Assembly (NCBI GenBank): GCA_016703225.1
Contig: JADJCM010000003.1
Span: forward strand, 744,001-808,000
DNA length: 64,000 nt
DNA from: Lysobacterales bacterium
Lineage (GTDB): Bacteria; Pseudomonadota; Gammaproteobacteria; Xanthomonadales; Ahniellaceae
Reading direction: 5' to 3'
Position numbers and translations under genes: made by a program. The notes beneath the pieces were generated by a model. The model saw only the letters and a list, made by a program, of their open reading frames with translations. It did no database searches and was not told the DNA's origin. This document shows positions 24,902 to 34,016 of the stretch, one piece after another (position 1 is the first letter of the stretch; each line of letters starts with the position of its first letter).

Positions 24902-26936
24902 ATGTTCGAAGGATTGCGCCCACGCCATTGGAAGCACGAACTCGATGGCGATCGGGTCCTGACCCTGTTTCTGGATCGCGCTGGAGAGTCGGTAAATAGC
25001 CTGTCACGGGAGGTCCTGGAGGAACTCGAATGCCTGATCGAACGCATCTGCATCGAGCCGCCGCGGGCGGTCGTTCTGCGTTCGGCAAAACCGGCCGGTT
25101 TCATCGCCGGCGCCGACATCCGCGAGTTCCGCAGCTTCGCCGAACGTGGAGAAACGATCGAGGCGATTCGGCGCGGACATCGCGTCTTTGCCAAACTGGC
25201 GGCATTGCCACTGCCAACGGTCGCCGCCATCCATGGCCACTGCATGGGCGGCGGACTGGAACTGTCCTTGGCTTGTCGGCACCGCGTCGCCAGCGATGAT
25301 CCGAAGACGCGACTCGGCGTGCCCGAGGTCAAGCTCGGCATCCAGCCCGGTTGGGGCGGGACCGCGCGCCTGCCCCACCTGGTCGGTGCGCCGGCCGCAT
25401 TCGACATGATGTTGACCGGACGCGGCCTCAGTGCCAGCAATGCGCGCGCCATCGGCCTGGTCGACCAGGTCTGCGCAGTGGAGGAGTTGGCGGCCAAGGC
25501 GAAGCAACTCGCCCTGCGCGGCGCCACGCAACCCGCTGCTCATCGACTCAAGGTCTGGGCAAGCAACCAATGGCTGACACGCCAGATCCTTGCACCACAG
25601 ATGCGCAAGCAGGTCGCGCGCAAGGCGAATCCCAAGCACTACCCGGCACCGTTCACGATGATTGAATTCTGGCGTCGCCACGGCGGCAGCGTGGTCAGCG
25701 GCCTGATGGCCGAACCGCACTCGGTTTCAAGACTCGCCGAAACCCCGACTGCCCGCAATCTGGTACGCATTTTCTTCCTGCAGGAGATGCTCAAAGGCCT
25801 CGGCGGCGGTACCGACCACGGCATCCGTCATGTGCATGTGATCGGTGCCGGGGTGATGGGCGGCGATATTGCTGCCTGGTGCGCTTTGCAGGGCTTCAGC
25901 GTCAGCCTGCAGGACCGCGAGATGAAGTACATCGAGCCGGCATTGAAGCGCGCGGAGGAGTTGTTTGCGAAGAAGCTCAAGACCGAGGACCGCATCGCAC
26001 CGGTGCGCGCACGCCTGGTCGCCGATGTCGATTCGACCAAGGTGCCGGAAGCCGACCTGGTCATCGAAGCGATCTTCGAGAATCTGGACGCCAAGCGCGC
26101 CTGTATGCGAGTCTCGAAGCGCGCATGAAAACCTCGGCCATCCTCGCGTCGAACACGTCGAGCATCCCGCTGACCGAGTTGCGCAGCCAACTCGCGCAGC
26201 CGCACAGGTTCGTCGGACTGCACTACTTCAACCCGGTGGCAATGATGCCGCTGGTCGAGATCGTCCGACACGATGGCCTCGACCCGACCATCGCCGCCCG
26301 CATCGCCGCGTTCGCGAAGGCGATCGACAAACTGCCGGTGCCGGTCGCGACCTCGCCCGGTTTTCTGGTCAACCGCGTGCTGTTCCCCTACCTGCTCGAG
26401 GCCGCGACGCTCTACGCGGAAGGCGTGCCGGGCCCCGTCATCGATCGCGCAGCCAAGACGTTCGGGATGCCGATGGGGCCGATCGAACTGATGGACACGG
26501 TCGGACTGGACGTCGCGACCGGTGTCGCCAAGGTGCTATGTCCGTTCCTCGGGATTTCGATCCCGGAAAGACTGCAGTCGATGATCGCCGCGGGCAAGCG
26601 CGGCAAGAAGGACGGCGAAGGCTTCTATGTCTGGCGGGACGGACGCGCCCAGAAACCGGAAGTCGCCAGCGGCTATCGCGCCCCCGAGGATATCGAAGAC
26701 CGCATGATCCTGGCCTTCCTGAACGAGGCGGTGGCCTGCTGGCACGAGCGCGTGGTGGACGACGCCGAGCAACTCGACGCCGGCATCATCTTCGGCACCG
26801 GCTTCGCGCCGTTCCGGGCGGTCCGATCCAGCACATCCGCGATAGCGGTGCGGCGGTGCTGAAGCCACGGCTGGAAGCGCTTGCCATCCGCTACGGCGAT
26901 CGATTCCGGCCGAAGCCGGGATGGGAAACGCTGTAG
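24902..26936 (+). pseudogene. enoyl-CoA hydratase/3-hydroxyacyl-CoA dehydrogenase (FadB/FadJ type), two frameshifts
   Basis: Restoring two missing bases gives 678 residues of a beta-oxidation multienzyme. Crotonase part: oxyanion/acid residues in HGHCMGGGLELSLACRH and GVPEVKLGIQPGWGGTARL. NAD-binding part: VIGAGVMGGDIAAW. Dehydrogenase part: catalytic pair in HYFNPVAMMPLVEIV and SPGFLVNRVLFPYL. First break near 26098-26102 (ENLDAKRA / LYASLEARMKTSAILASN; one base missing). Second at the GGG of 26816-26818 (GTGFAPFR / GGPIQHIRDSGAAVLKP; one G missing). All three pieces are fully conserved, so this is probably an intact gene with assembly errors. No thiolase gene is adjacent, so it may be the FadJ-like stand-alone type. 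Start ATG 24902; divergent from the Ycf46-like gene. Confidence 0.87.
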
Positions 26937-26953
26937 TCGAGCACCACGGGAAA

Positions 26954-26984
26954 CGAAGAAGCCGCGCGACGCGCGGCTTCTTCG
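26954..26984. terminator. bidirectional terminator between the beta-oxidation gene and rplS
   Basis: CGAAGAAGCCGCGC, loop GAC or GTC, and its complement GCGCGGCTTCTTCG form a 14-bp stem between two convergent genes. T-rich tails follow on both strands (TTCTTCG on +, TTCTTCGTTT on -). Confidence 0.85.
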
Positions 26985-27000
26985 TATCTGCGGGACTGGA

Positions 27001-27360
27001 TCAGCCCGAGATGCTCTGCGACAGGTCCTCGCGAATACGCGCGGCCTTGCCTTCCAGATCACGCAGGTAGTAGAGCTTGGCGCGACGCACCGCACCGCGG
27101 CGCTTGACCTGCACCGAGTCGATGATCGGGCTGTGGGTCTGGAAGACGCGCTCGACGCCGGTGCCGTGCGAGATCTTGCGCACGGTGAAGGACGAGTTCA
27201 GGCCGGCATTCGCGATCGCGATCACGACGCCTTCATAGGCCTGCACGCGTTCGCGGTTGCCTTCCTTGACCTTGACGTTGACGACGACGCTGTCGCCCGG
27301 ACCGAAGGCCGGAAGCGTGCGGGTGATTTGCGACTGTTCAAATTGCTGCAGCAAGTTCAT
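27001..27360 (-). CDS. rplS: 50S ribosomal protein L19
   Basis: 119 residues, the usual size. Typical segments are PAFGPGDSVVVNVKVKEG, RVQAYEGVVIAIANAGLNS and FTVRKISHGTGVERVFQTHS, ending RRAKLYYLRDLEGKAARI. It lies at the 30S/50S interface. Last gene of rpsP-rimM-trmD-rplS, followed by a strong terminator. Confidence 0.98.
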   Translation of the reverse strand: MNLLQQFEQSQITRTLPAFGPGDSVVVNVKVKEGNRERVQAYEGVVIAIANAGLNSSFTVRKISHGTGVERVFQTHSPIIDSVQVKRRGAVRRAKLYYLRDLEGKAARIREDLSQSISG

Positions 27361-27406
27361 GACATCACCTTATGGAAATCCGTATTGCTCAGTTTCGGCT
27401 GTCCGA

Positions 27407-28169
27407 TCATCCTGACCGGCCTGCGCCACGCTCGGCGAAATACTCCTGCCGAAACTCCTCAAGCAGCTTCCTCGCTGCCTTGTCCAGATCGCATCGCGCC
27501 AACAGGTCGGGGCGACGCAACCACGTTCTGCCGAGGGACTGTTTCAGTCGCCAGCGCCTGATCAGCGCGTGGTTCCCGGACAACAACACCTCGGGTACAT
27601 CCTGCCCTGCGTCGCACACCGGCCGCGTGTAATGCGGACAGTCCAGCAATCCGTGGGAGAACGAATCCTCCTGCGCAGAAGCGGCATCACCGAGCGCGCC
27701 CTCCTGCAGTCGTCCGACCGCATCGATCAGCACCGCAGCGGCCAACTCGCCGCCGGACAGCACATAATCGCCGATCGAAACTTCCTCGTCCACCGCGGTG
27801 GCGAGAAAGCGCTCATCGACGCCTTCGTAGCGCCCGCACAGCAAGACCACCCGCCCACTGCGCGCCAATGCTTCCACCCTGCGCTGCGTCAGCCGCGCTC
27901 CCTGCGGACTGAGATACAACACCGGCGCCGGCCGTGGGTCCGCCGCCTGCGCTGCGGCCAGACAACGGCGCAGCGGCTCGATCAGCATCACCATCCCGGG
28001 GCCACCGCCACAAGGCCGATCATCGACCGTGCGGTGCACGTCCCCGGTGTAGTCGCGCGGATTCCATCCCCGCACGTCGAGCAGGCCACGATCCATCGCG
28101 CGCCCCACCACCAACCTTGACCGTGTCGAGCACGAATTCGGGAAACAGGCTGAGCACATCGAAGCGCAT
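27407..28169 (-). pseudogene. trmD: tRNA (guanine-37-N1)-methyltransferase TrmD, frameshifted
   Basis: The true start ATG 28169 encodes MRFDVLSLFPEFVLDTVKV, the standard TrmD opening, but this frame then departs from homology. The continuation VVGRAMDRGLLDVRGWNPRD, and then DDRPCGGGPGMVM, YLSPQGARL, LCGRYEGVDERF and EEVSIGDYVLSGGELAA (the SAM knot), lies in another frame. Removing one base near 28113 (an A/T doublet) restores a 253-residue protein, the family length. TrmD methylates G37 of tRNAs and is essential in nearly all bacteria, so an assembly error is much more likely than a dead gene. It starts 3 bases after rimM. Confidence 0.92.
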
Positions 28170-28172
28170 CGC

Positions 28173-28676
28173 CTAGAACTCCGGATCCCAGTCGACGACA
28201 ATCTCTCCACCCCCCAGATCCACCGACTTCACGAAACGGTCGTGGATGAAGGGCAGCATGCGCTCGCGCTCGCCGCGTACCACCAGCACATCGTTCGCCG
28301 CGGTGGCGAACAGATGCGAAACGGTCCCGAGCAGCACGCCTTCCATGGTCTTGACCCTGAGTCCCTCCAGATCGACCCAGTACACCTCTCCCTTGCGGGG
28401 CGGCGGCAACTGCGAGCGGTCGATGCGGATTTCGGCTCCGACCCAGCGCAAGGCCTGGTCGCGATCGGCAACGCCCTCCAAGCGGACGACCAGCGATCTT
28501 CCCTGCATCCTGCCCTCCACCGGCACCAACACGCTTTCGACACCGTCCAGCGCAACGCGCCAAGGCCGATAGCGCAACAGATTGTCGATGGGATCGGTGT
28601 GCGAGAGCAGTTTCACCCACCCCTTCACACCATGCACCCCGACGATGCGGCCAACCGTGATCTGGCGGCCACTCAT
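28173..28676 (-). CDS. rimM: ribosome maturation factor RimM
   Basis: 167 residues. The N-terminal domain opens QITVGRIVGVHGVKGWVKLL and the C-terminal PRC-barrel contains KGEVYWVDLEGLRVKT and LPFIHDRFVKSVDLGGGEIV. It helps late 16S rRNA/30S head assembly by binding S19. Located 8 bases after rpsP in the conserved operon. Confidence 0.97.
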   Translation of the reverse strand: MSGRQITVGRIVGVHGVKGWVKLLSHTDPIDNLLRYRPWRVALDGVESVLVPVEGRMQGRSLVVRLEGVADRDQALRWVGAEIRIDRSQLPPPRKGEVYWVDLEGLRVKTMEGVLLGTVSHLFATAANDVLVVRGERERMLPFIHDRFVKSVDLGGGEIVVDWDPEF

Positions 28677-28684
28677 CGTTGTGC

Positions 28685-28936
28685 TCAGACTGCCGGCTTG
28701 GCGGCCTGTTTCAGCAGATAGGCGACCTTGTCGCTCGGCTGCGCACCCTGGGACACCCAGTGGGCGGCACGCGCGGCGTCGATCTGCAGTTTGACTTCCT
28801 TGCCGACTGCGACCGGGTTGTAAAAGCCGATGCGCTCGAGCGAACGACCATCACGGGCGCTGCGGCTGTCCGTCACGACGATGTGATAGAAGGGACGCTT
28901 CGGCGCGCCGCCGCGGGAAAGGCGAATCTTGACCAT
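28685..28936 (-). CDS. rpsP: 30S ribosomal protein S16
   Basis: 83 residues: VKIRLSRGGAPKRPFYHIVV and RIGFYNPVA are the S16 hallmarks. The ATG at 28936 is chosen because the upstream frame covers promoter DNA. First gene of the S16 operon. Confidence 0.98.
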   Translation of the reverse strand: MVKIRLSRGGAPKRPFYHIVVTDSRSARDGRSLERIGFYNPVAVGKEVKLQIDAARAAHWVSQGAQPSDKVAYLLKQAAKPAV

Positions 28937-28994
28937 GGCTTGGGGTTCTCTTGCGATCGTTGCCGGTGATCCGGCGGGGTAAACAAAGCGCGCG

Positions 28995-29000
28995 ACTATA
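28995..29000 (-). promoter_or_regulatory. possible -10 element of the rpsP operon promoter
   Basis: Minus strand TATAGT, about 60 bases before the rpsP ATG, in an otherwise GC-rich gap. A T-rich block (TTTCTTTTTT) lies near the -35 position but is not a good TTGACA match. Weak assignment. Confidence 0.3.
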
Positions 29001-29013
29001 GCCACCCGTTCGC

Positions 29014-29043
29014 AAAAAAGAAAGCCGGAGCCCTTTTCGCTCC
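29014..29043 (-). terminator. possible terminator of the Gld-like ABC operon
   Basis: Minus strand GGAGC, 7-base loop, GCTCC, then GGCTTTCTTTTTTG. The stem is short, but the T-run is strong and it lies about 75 bases past the DUF4340 stop. Confidence 0.5.
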
Positions 29044-29119
29044 ACTGCCCTTGCGGGGGAATGACCGCCACGACACGTCGTGCGGGGCGGAACCCAGCCC
29101 GAAGGCGAGGAACCTCGAC

Positions 29120-30301
29120 TCAGCCTTTGGGCTTCAACAGATCCTCAAGGCGTTTGTCCATGTTCGCATACTTGTAGGCCGGAAGCACGTAGGCCCAACC
29201 CTGTGTGCGGCGATTCAGACTTGCCGCCTCGTCCTCGATCGCCTGACGACGCTCGGCCTGAAACGCCGCCGGATCGGACACCGCCAAGGGCGTCGAAGCG
29301 GGTTCCGAAGGCGTTGCCGCGTCCGGGCCGGTCGCCGCCGCATCATCATCCTTGGCCGCCCGCTGATGCTCCGCGACCGCATTCAGCTGGGCGGCCTTGG
29401 CCGCAAGATTCGCGCGTGCGCCGTCGATCTCGGCCTTGAACGTGGCGTAACGCTTGCCCGCGGACGCGAAACCGGCGACTTCGACGATCAGGCCATCGAA
29501 GGTGTGCACGCGGACCAACAACATCGAAGCAGGGTCCGGCACGACGGCATCGACCCTGGCCACATCGTCGAGCTTCAGCCCTGCGAGTACCGAAGCGATC
29601 GCGTTCGGCTCATATTCCGAGAGCAGTTCGCGCCCTGCCGGCATCGGTTCAACCTGATAGTTGTCCGCTTCGGGGGATGTCTTCAACACCGCGAAAACAG
29701 AATCGCCACGACGGATCTCGACGCGCATGATGCGGTCCGATCCGATGTCGAGCAGGTCCTTCTGCAACCAGTTCGTGACCAGGCGATCCACCACCAGATT
29801 GCCTTTCGCCAGCCAAGTCTGGGCCTCGTCATTACGGCGCACGAAGCTGCCGCCGCCCTGGCTGCTGTAACTGCCGACCACGATCCTGGCCGCGACCTTG
29901 CCCTCGATCTCGACGCGCATGCCCTTGGCATCGGCCTTGGTCACATCCTCCAGACCGAGTACCGAATGTCGTTCCGGATTTGCCGTCTTGGCCTCGATCA
30001 GGCTGGATTCCGCGAACTGGATCAAGGTCTCTCGCACCTTGGCGATATCCGCAGCGTAACCGTCGCGCTCGAGCACCTGCCAACCTTCCGCGGAGCGCTG
30101 CAGCGTCACCGCCGTCTTGTCGCCGGCCTCGACGACGCGTAACAAGGTGACTTCGTTGATCGCCGCTCTCAGCCCCTTGACCAGCGGGCCGCCAGTACCG
30201 GCGACCTCGCTACCCGGCGTCCGCGAGGAACTTGCCCAGAGGGCCAGTACCACGGCCACCACCGTACCGACGGCGAGCTTGATCAGCGTTTGTCGTGTCA
30301 T
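29120..30301 (-). CDS. DUF4340-domain membrane-anchored protein
   Basis: 393 residues. One N-terminal membrane helix (TLIKLAVGTVVAVVLALWAS) is followed by an extracytoplasmic domain with the DUF4340 pattern: VTLQRSAEGWQVLERDGYAA, ADIAKVRETLIQFAESSLIE and LVVDRLVTNWLQKDLLDI. An Ala-rich helical linker and Pro/Thr-rich part precede the C-terminal QGWAYVLPAYKYANM. DUF4340 proteins commonly sit beside Gld-type ABC transporters, as here (13 bases after the GldG-like gene). Function unknown; probably a periplasmic accessory of that transporter. Confidence 0.8.
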   Translation of the reverse strand: MTRQTLIKLAVGTVVAVVLALWASSSRTPGSEVAGTGGPLVKGLRAAINEVTLLRVVEAGDKTAVTLQRSAEGWQVLERDGYAADIAKVRETLIQFAESSLIEAKTANPERHSVLGLEDVTKADAKGMRVEIEGKVAARIVVGSYSSQGGGSFVRRNDEAQTWLAKGNLVVDRLVTNWLQKDLLDIGSDRIMRVEIRRGDSVFAVLKTSPEADNYQVEPMPAGRELLSEYEPNAIASVLAGLKLDDVARVDAVVPDPASMLLVRVHTFDGLIVEVAGFASAGKRYATFKAEIDGARANLAAKAAQLNAVAEHQRAAKDDDAAATGPDAATPSEPASTPLAVSDPAAFQAERRQAIEDEAASLNRRTQGWAYVLPAYKYANMDKRLEDLLKPKG

Positions 30302-30314
30302 GGTGTTCTCCCGC

Positions 30315-32177
30315 TCAGGCCTTGATGCGCTCACGCCTGCGCCACCACAGCACACCGAGTGCGCCGAGCGTGATCAGGAACGGCACCAGGCCGATGTTGA
30401 TGAGTTTCAGACGACTGCCAAGCGACTCGATATCGGCATCAAGCTGGCGCCTCACCTGGCGCAGCTCCTTGCGAATCCGCAGCTTGTCGGCACGGAATCG
30501 TTCCAGTTCCGTCTGCTGCTCGGTGGTCAGGATGGTCGCACTCTCGGCCGCCTTGCCCTGCTGCAACTCGTTCAACTTCTGCTCGGTCGCGGCGAGTTGC
30601 TGCTGCAGCTCCTGCTCCTTCTGACGGAAGCGCTGGTCGGCCTGGCGCTTGATCGCCTCGACGGTGGTGAACGGACGCGCCGACGCGGCGCGACCGCGAA
30701 TTCCGATCAGATCGGCGGAACCGGCCAGGTTGTCGACGATGTTGATGATCAGGTCGCCATTGTTGGCGAATGCGTTCATCAGCTTCTGCCCGAAGAAGCT
30801 CTGCACCTGCACCCACAGGCGGTCACTGAGCGCATCGGTGTCGGCGACCAGCACGATGTTGGCCTCGCCCTTGGAGTCTGTGAGATGACCGTCGCCGCTG
30901 CGACCCGTGAACGCGGTTTTCAACTTGCCCACCAGCCGACCGGCGATCACGTAGTGCTCCTTGGTCGCCGCGAAACGCTCGTAGAGTTGCTCGGGATCGG
31001 GCATGAATTTCATCTGCTCGGCGTCGTACAGCATGGCGTCGCCGCTCGACTGCGCGAATGGGATCAATTTCAACGTAGATCCCTCGACCAGCTTGAACTG
31101 GCCGGCAGTCGAGAAGTTGACGGTTTCCAGCTGTGCGGTCGGAATCTCGTCCTGGCTCAGGCTGCCCTTGCCAAGACCGAGGATCGCAAGATGACGCGTC
31201 GGTGGCGCATTTGGCTGCGTCTGCACCGGCAGCGCATTGGCCGCGTCAAGCACCACCTTGCCCGGGTCGTAGTCGATACCCCAGGCCTTGAACAGCGCCG
31301 GCAGATCGGAATCGCGCTTGGCGAACATCGCCGCTTGTGGATTCTCCGGGTCGTTGCCGGAGTCGTCACGCTCCGCATAGGGATCAACGAATGCAACCAG
31401 ACGCCCGCCGCGCAGCACGAACTGGTCGATGGCGTACTGCAACTCCTCGCTGAAGCCCTTGGGATGGACCAGCAGCAGCGTGCCGATCTCATCATCGATT
31501 CGGGTAGTTGCCGCCGGATTGAGCTGGCGCACATCGAACAGGTCGCCGAGTTCCTGGTAGAAAGCCCAGCCATCGCGCATCTGGCGCGTCGCCGGATCGA
31601 AACCAGGCGCGATGTTCAGCGTCGAGATCACGCCGACCACCGGCTTCTTGCCGACCGCCAGGCTGTGCACCAGCTTGGCGATGTCGTACTCCAGGAACAC
31701 CTCTTTGTCCGGCTGGAAGAACGGAATCACGCTCTGGCCGTCGGTGCTGTTGGTGCCGGCCAGACCGAAGAACACCGACTCGCCCGCCGGGCCGACTGGC
31801 AGCGCCTGCAGCCCGAAACCCGAGGCACGATCCTCGTCTTCGGAAAACGGCAGCGGGTCGATCACCGAGAGGTGAAGCTTGCCCCCGCTCTTCGCCGCCA
31901 TTTCCTCCAGCAATTCACGCACGCGCACCGAGTAGTTGCGCAGCAACGGGATGTCCTGGGTGCCGCGGTCGGAATAGAACAGATACAGATTGATCGGTTC
32001 GTCGATGTCGGAGAGGATGTTGCGGGTGCCCTGCGACAGCGTGTACAGGCGGTTTCCGGTCAGGTCGATGCGCGCACCGCGCAGCACCACGTTGCCGATC
32101 ACCAGCACTGCGACCAGCAGCACGCCGAGCAGCACCAGCGAGCCGCCGGTCAGGGTACGTCGATTCAGTGGGAACAT
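30315..32177 (-). CDS. GldG-like ABC-system auxiliary protein
   Basis: 620 residues. One N-terminal membrane helix (GSLVLLGVLLVAVLVIGNVV) is followed by LTGNRLYTLSQGTRNILSDI, the signature of the GldG/ABC_transp_aux family. A large periplasmic part contains KPVVGVISTLNIAPGFDP and RGGRLVAFVDPYAERDDSG. A C-terminal coiled coil (RQADQRFRQKEQELQQQLAA and on) precedes a last membrane helix (LVPFLITLGALGVLWWRRR). Located between the permease and DUF4340 genes. In Bacteroidetes the homologues serve gliding; here, without gliding genes, the system more likely moves an unknown envelope substrate. Confidence 0.85.
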   Translation of the reverse strand: MFPLNRRTLTGGSLVLLGVLLVAVLVIGNVVLRGARIDLTGNRLYTLSQGTRNILSDIDEPINLYLFYSDRGTQDIPLLRNYSVRVRELLEEMAAKSGGKLHLSVIDPLPFSEDEDRASGFGLQALPVGPAGESVFFGLAGTNSTDGQSVIPFFQPDKEVFLEYDIAKLVHSLAVGKKPVVGVISTLNIAPGFDPATRQMRDGWAFYQELGDLFDVRQLNPAATTRIDDEIGTLLLVHPKGFSEELQYAIDQFVLRGGRLVAFVDPYAERDDSGNDPENPQAAMFAKRDSDLPALFKAWGIDYDPGKVVLDAANALPVQTQPNAPPTRHLAILGLGKGSLSQDEIPTAQLETVNFSTAGQFKLVEGSTLKLIPFAQSSGDAMLYDAEQMKFMPDPEQLYERFAATKEHYVIAGRLVGKLKTAFTGRSGDGHLTDSKGEANIVLVADTDALSDRLWVQVQSFFGQKLMNAFANNGDLIINIVDNLAGSADLIGIRGRAASARPFTTVEAIKRQADQRFRQKEQELQQQLAATEQKLNELQQGKAAESATILTTEQQTELERFRADKLRIRKELRQVRRQLDADIESLGSRLKLINIGLVPFLITLGALGVLWWRRRERIKA

Positions 32178-32189
32178 GGCTCGGCCTCC

Positions 32190-32927
32190 TCAGTCGGCTT
32201 TCTTGAGGTCGATGACGATGGTCGTGGCATACAGCCAGAAGCCGATCATCAGTGCGAAATAGAACAGGTCGCGCAAATCGAGCACACCCTTGCTGATCGC
32301 GTTGAAATGGGTCAGGAACGACAACCCGGAGATCGCATCGATCACGCCCTGCGGCAAGTTCAGGCCGCGGAAGAAGTCGAGCACCAGCGGGAAGCCGGAC
32401 AGCAGCAGCAGGAAACAGGCGACCACGGTCAGGATGAACGCGATCACCTGGTTGCGCGTCATCGCCGACAGGCAGGAACCGACCGCGAGAAATGCGCCGG
32501 CCATGAGCAACGAACCCAGGTAGCTGGCGACTATCACGCCGTTATCGGGATCTCCCAGATAGTTGACAGTGATCCAGATCGGAAAGGTCAGCGCCAGGGC
32601 GATGCCGACAAAGGCCCAGGCGGCGAGGAACTTGCCGAGCACGGCCTGGCCCATGGTCACGGGCAGCGTCAGCAGCAACTCGATGCTGCCGGACTTGCGC
32701 TCCTCGGCCCACAGCCGCATCGCGACCGCCGGGATCAGGAACAGGTACAACCACGGGTGAAAGCCGAAAAACGGCTGCAGGTCGGCCTGGCCGCGTTCGT
32801 AGAAGCCGCCCATGTAGAAGGTGAATGCTCCCGACAGCAGCAGGAAGATGACGATGAACACGTACGCGACCGGTGTCGCAAAATAGCTCGCGAGTTCGCG
32901 CCGGAACAGGATACGGATCGGGTTCAT
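32190..32927 (-). CDS. ABC transporter permease (GldF/ABC-2 type)
   Basis: 245 residues with about six membrane helices. It begins IRILFRRELASYFATPVAYV, typical of GldF-like ABC-2 permeases, and contains RLWAEERKSGSIELLLTLPV, the conserved cytoplasmic loop of this family. The ATG overlaps the stop of the ATPase gene (ATGA), so ATPase and permease are coupled. It should pair with the ATPase to form the transport core; substrate unknown. Confidence 0.9.
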   Translation of the reverse strand: MNPIRILFRRELASYFATPVAYVFIVIFLLLSGAFTFYMGGFYERGQADLQPFFGFHPWLYLFLIPAVAMRLWAEERKSGSIELLLTLPVTMGQAVLGKFLAAWAFVGIALALTFPIWITVNYLGDPDNGVIVASYLGSLLMAGAFLAVGSCLSAMTRNQVIAFILTVVACFLLLLSGFPLVLDFFRGLNLPQGVIDAISGLSFLTHFNAISKGVLDLRDLFYFALMIGFWLYATTIVIDLKKAD

Positions 32928-33856
32928 GCTGCCTCCGTTGCCGGCGTGGTGATCTGGCGGAATACTTCGTCGAGACGGCCCTGTTCGAGCGCAATCTCGC
33001 GCACCTGGATGGCGTTGGCACGCAAGGCCTCGACGACACTGGCGAAGATCGCCTTGCCCTTGCGCGGAAAGGCAGTCAGGCGCAGGTCCTGGGCGTCGAT
33101 CTCGACCGCCGCGACATCACCGATGCGGACCAGGACATCGCGCACTGCGGCGGCGTTGTCGGCGGTCAGCGAAACCGCCTGATGGAAGCGCGAACGTGCT
33201 TCGAGCGCGGCCGGCGTGTCGTCGGCCAGCACCTTGCCGCGCGCGATGATGATGGCGCGGTTGCACACCGCATGGACCTCTTCGAGGATATGCGTGGACA
33301 CGATGATGGTCTTGTCCTTGGCCATCGCCTGGATCAGGGCGCGCACCTCGTGCTTCTGGTTCGGGTCGAGTCCGTCGGTCGGTTCATCGAGGATCAGCAC
33401 CTTGGGATCGTGCAGGATCGCCTGCGCCAGACCGACGCGGCGCTTGAAGCCCTTGGACAGGGTATCGATCGACTGCTGCACCACGCCCTGCAGGCTCAGG
33501 CGACCGATGGCATCGTCGAGCTGCCGGCGCCGCGCGCTGCCATCGAGCCCGCGAATGTCGGCGACGAATTCGAGGAAGGCGCGCACGCTCATCTCGCCAT
33601 AACTCGGTGCGCCTTCGGGCAGGTAGCCGACCAGTCGCTTTGCCGCCAGCGCCGAGTCGATCACGTCGTAACCGCAAATGCTGGCGCTGCCGGCGCTCGG
33701 CGTCAGGAATCCGGCCAGCATCTTCATGGTCGTGGACTTGCCGGCGCCGTTCGGCCCGAGGAAGCCGAGCACTTGTCCGGGCTGGACAGAAAAACTGATG
33801 CCATCCACGGCGACGAGATCGCCGTAGCGTTTGCCGAGGTCTCTGGTTTCGATCAT
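32924..33856 (-). CDS. ABC transporter ATP-binding protein (GldA-like)
   Basis: 310 residues. Walker A GPNGAGKST, signature LSKGFKRRVGLAQAIL (LSxGxxxR form), Walker B VLILDEPTDGLDP, H-loop IIVSTHILEEV. A 90-residue C-terminal extension of the ABC-2 type follows. ATG 33856 gives the standard IETRDLGKRYGDLVAVDGIS opening. First gene of the operon ATPase-permease-GldG-DUF4340. Confidence 0.93.
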   Translation of the reverse strand: MIETRDLGKRYGDLVAVDGISFSVQPGQVLGFLGPNGAGKSTTMKMLAGFLTPSAGSASICGYDVIDSALAAKRLVGYLPEGAPSYGEMSVRAFLEFVADIRGLDGSARRRQLDDAIGRLSLQGVVQQSIDTLSKGFKRRVGLAQAILHDPKVLILDEPTDGLDPNQKHEVRALIQAMAKDKTIIVSTHILEEVHAVCNRAIIIARGKVLADDTPAALEARSRFHQAVSLTADNAAAVRDVLVRIGDVAAVEIDAQDLRLTAFPRKGKAIFASVVEALRANAIQVREIALEQGRLDEVFRQITTPATEAA

Positions 33857-33970
33857 GGTCGCGACTCGCGCTGGTGGAACCGGGAACAGCGCCGCGGACA
33901 GGGGGCAGGCGCCGGGATTTTCAAACCGTGCTGGGTGCGCGCTGCGGAAGAAAAGTTCCCGCACAAACGA

Positions 33971-33995
33971 CTCGCCCCGGACAAACCGGGGCGAG
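33971..33995 (-). terminator. hairpin terminator after the SRPBCC gene
   Basis: CTCGCCCCGG, short loop, CCGGGGCGAG: a 10-bp stem about 20 bases past the stop at 34017. The following minus-strand bases (TCGTTTGTG) are only moderately T-rich. It separates this gene from the ABC operon. Confidence 0.6.
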
Positions 33996-34016
33996 AGGTG
34001 CGCAGCAGCTGCCGGA

